Below, piece by piece: positions 62,851 to 64,000 of a DNA stretch of 64,000 nucleotides; within the stretch, counting starts at the first letter, position 1, and each line of letters starts with the position of its first letter. The position numbers were made by a program, and so were the translations under genes. A model generated the notes under the pieces. That model saw only the letters and a list, made by a program, of their open reading frames with translations, did not search any database and had not been told where the DNA came from. The DNA is taken from NCBI GenBank assembly GCA_022577435.1, contig JAKOON010000023.1:4957501-5021500 (forward strand). The letters are read 5' to 3'. The stretch is from Embiotoca jacksoni (lineage: Eukaryota; Chordata; Actinopteri; Embiotocidae).

Positions 62851-64000
62851 TTATTGCAAACAATTGCTTATTCCACACTGTGGGACAAAACTAAATATGT
62901 ACTGCATTCTGTATCCAGTAAATTACTTTAATACACATTTCAAACATATCGAATGTGTCAGGCCAAAATTCTGAGAATCCTTTGGTAGTTTTGGGAGCTA
63001 TACTGTCTACAATATCACCTAAGGGTGAAGGATTTTACAAATATGTCTGAACACTATTAAAACTATACTGAATTTATAAAGAAAACTGTTAGTTGCTGTA
63101 TGGCGATGGATATATTAATTTAACTTAAAAACTCCTAGAATCTCTTTAAACTTGGCATTGCCTCATGTCAGGTTCTTCACCCCCAAAATCAGTTATCTTT
63201 CTGCCTTTTAATGATTCTTTTCCAGTCGCAGAGAATGAAAAAGCAAAGTTTTCGGTCCATTTCCTACGGACCACCTCATTACGGTGCTGACTGAGTGCTG
63301 CCCGTACTGTAAGTCTGCTGCACTGAGCAGGGATGAATACTGTAAGTGCCATCCAGTTCCTCCTCCTCTTTCTTCCTGGCATTCACTTTCGGTGGCAGCC
63401 GGTGATCATGGCAACGGCTAGTCTTTGGCGGAACCACTCAGGTCTAGACTGGTCCAAGCTGCTGTAGTCTGCTGGCTGCAGTGCTAAGGCGCTGTGTTTA
63501 ATTAGGCCCATCCTGCTGAGCTGCTGCTGTTTATTTCCCCTGTGACACTCTGCTGATCTCCGCTGAGCAGTCAAGGAGAGACAGGGAGAGGCAGAGAATC
63601 GTTATGCATACACTGCTGCGAAAAAGCACCCATACATTAATTGCTATATAAACTCATATATAAGCAACTCACACTGACAGCACAACAATACTCTCATATA
63701 ACTATATACTTCGCTGTATACACATTCGACCTCTGGAAAATGGAATTCCGTGCAAACACCATCACTTTGCAGAGAGACACTATAGCATCTCGAAGTGCTC
63801 AGTCAGGGATCCTCTGGTCTTCGCCTGCACTCCCACGTCATCACAAGCACCAATGTGTTATCGTCACACATCTCTAAGAAGCAGTTTAAGACTGCTTGAC
63901 GTCGCGCTGACAAAGTGAATACTTAAAAATTTTACATTTTTGGACACATTAACAATTGTCAAACACAGCATATACATTTTATATCGATATCAATATCGCT
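62851..64000. other. Anonymous noncoding DNA
   Basis: No gene recognised. 63370-63600 is GC-richer, but the frames on both strands (63-78 codons) show no known domain. Confidence 0.5.

Noticed and set aside
1..64000. CRISPR array, operon or phage island
   Set aside because: No regularly spaced repeats and no long adjacent reading frames with ribosome-binding sites. Repeat content and composition are those of a vertebrate nuclear genome.

Overview
This is vertebrate nuclear DNA, most likely from a percomorph (spiny-rayed) teleost fish. The sequence is AT-rich, has no densely packed open reading frames, and is full of homopolymers and microsatellites. Nearly every block I recognise is an interspersed repeat of kinds common in teleost genomes: Tc1-like transposons, a LINE 3' end with a (GGAT)n tail, small TIR elements and hAT-like fragments. 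The species assignment is inference from repeat content. I found no intact host protein-coding exon, tRNA, rRNA, CRISPR array or prokaryotic gene. The window reads as intergenic sequence or a large intron.

Layout. From 1 to 15.7 kb the sequence is mostly anonymous. It carries a 117-bp LINE 3' end flanked by 11-bp target-site duplications (2801-2939), a 172-bp TIR element (6181-6352), a poly(A)/(TA)n tract and a CA-rich repeat near 7 kb, a C-rich stretch that could form a quadruplex at 8168-8201, the first copy of dispersed family B (9303-9520), and a possible hAT-like remnant (12397-12935). A transposon cluster lies between 15.7 and 19.4 kb. It holds a badly decayed Tc1-like transposon on the minus strand (15733-16680), an unclassified teleost repeat (17190-17450), and a well-preserved but defective Tc1 element with TA target duplications and long inverted repeats (17809-19186). 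A possible further repeat fragment follows directly.

Between 19.4 and 33 kb there is a histone H2A pseudogene on the minus strand (about 23520-23815), a LINE reverse-transcriptase C-terminal fragment on the minus strand (24960-25451), an exact 30-bp tandem duplication (26292-26351), a teleost repeat interrupted by a copy of dispersed family A (26837-27250), and two more family A copies (29011, 32650). From 33 to 53 kb the sequence is mostly featureless apart from a promoter/poly(A)-like cassette that could be a solo LTR (near 36 kb), a (CAA)n tract, one end of a DNA transposon (42958), a CTCF-like motif (43513), a polypurine block (44083-44210) and the second copy of family B (49715). At 53190-54200 sits the most unusual structure, a roughly 1-kb block of nested inverted repeats. 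From 54.2 kb to the end only a (TAA)n tract and one split repeat (61926-62850) stand out.

No set of genes here works together. The window's biology is the layering of mobile elements. Every protein-coding remnant that I can identify (two Tc1 transposases, one LINE reverse transcriptase, one H2A) carries inactivating changes. I did not find a convincing new biological system. The candidates most worth checking are the nested inverted-repeat element, the two multi-copy families defined from within the window, the H2A pseudogene and the possible solo LTR.
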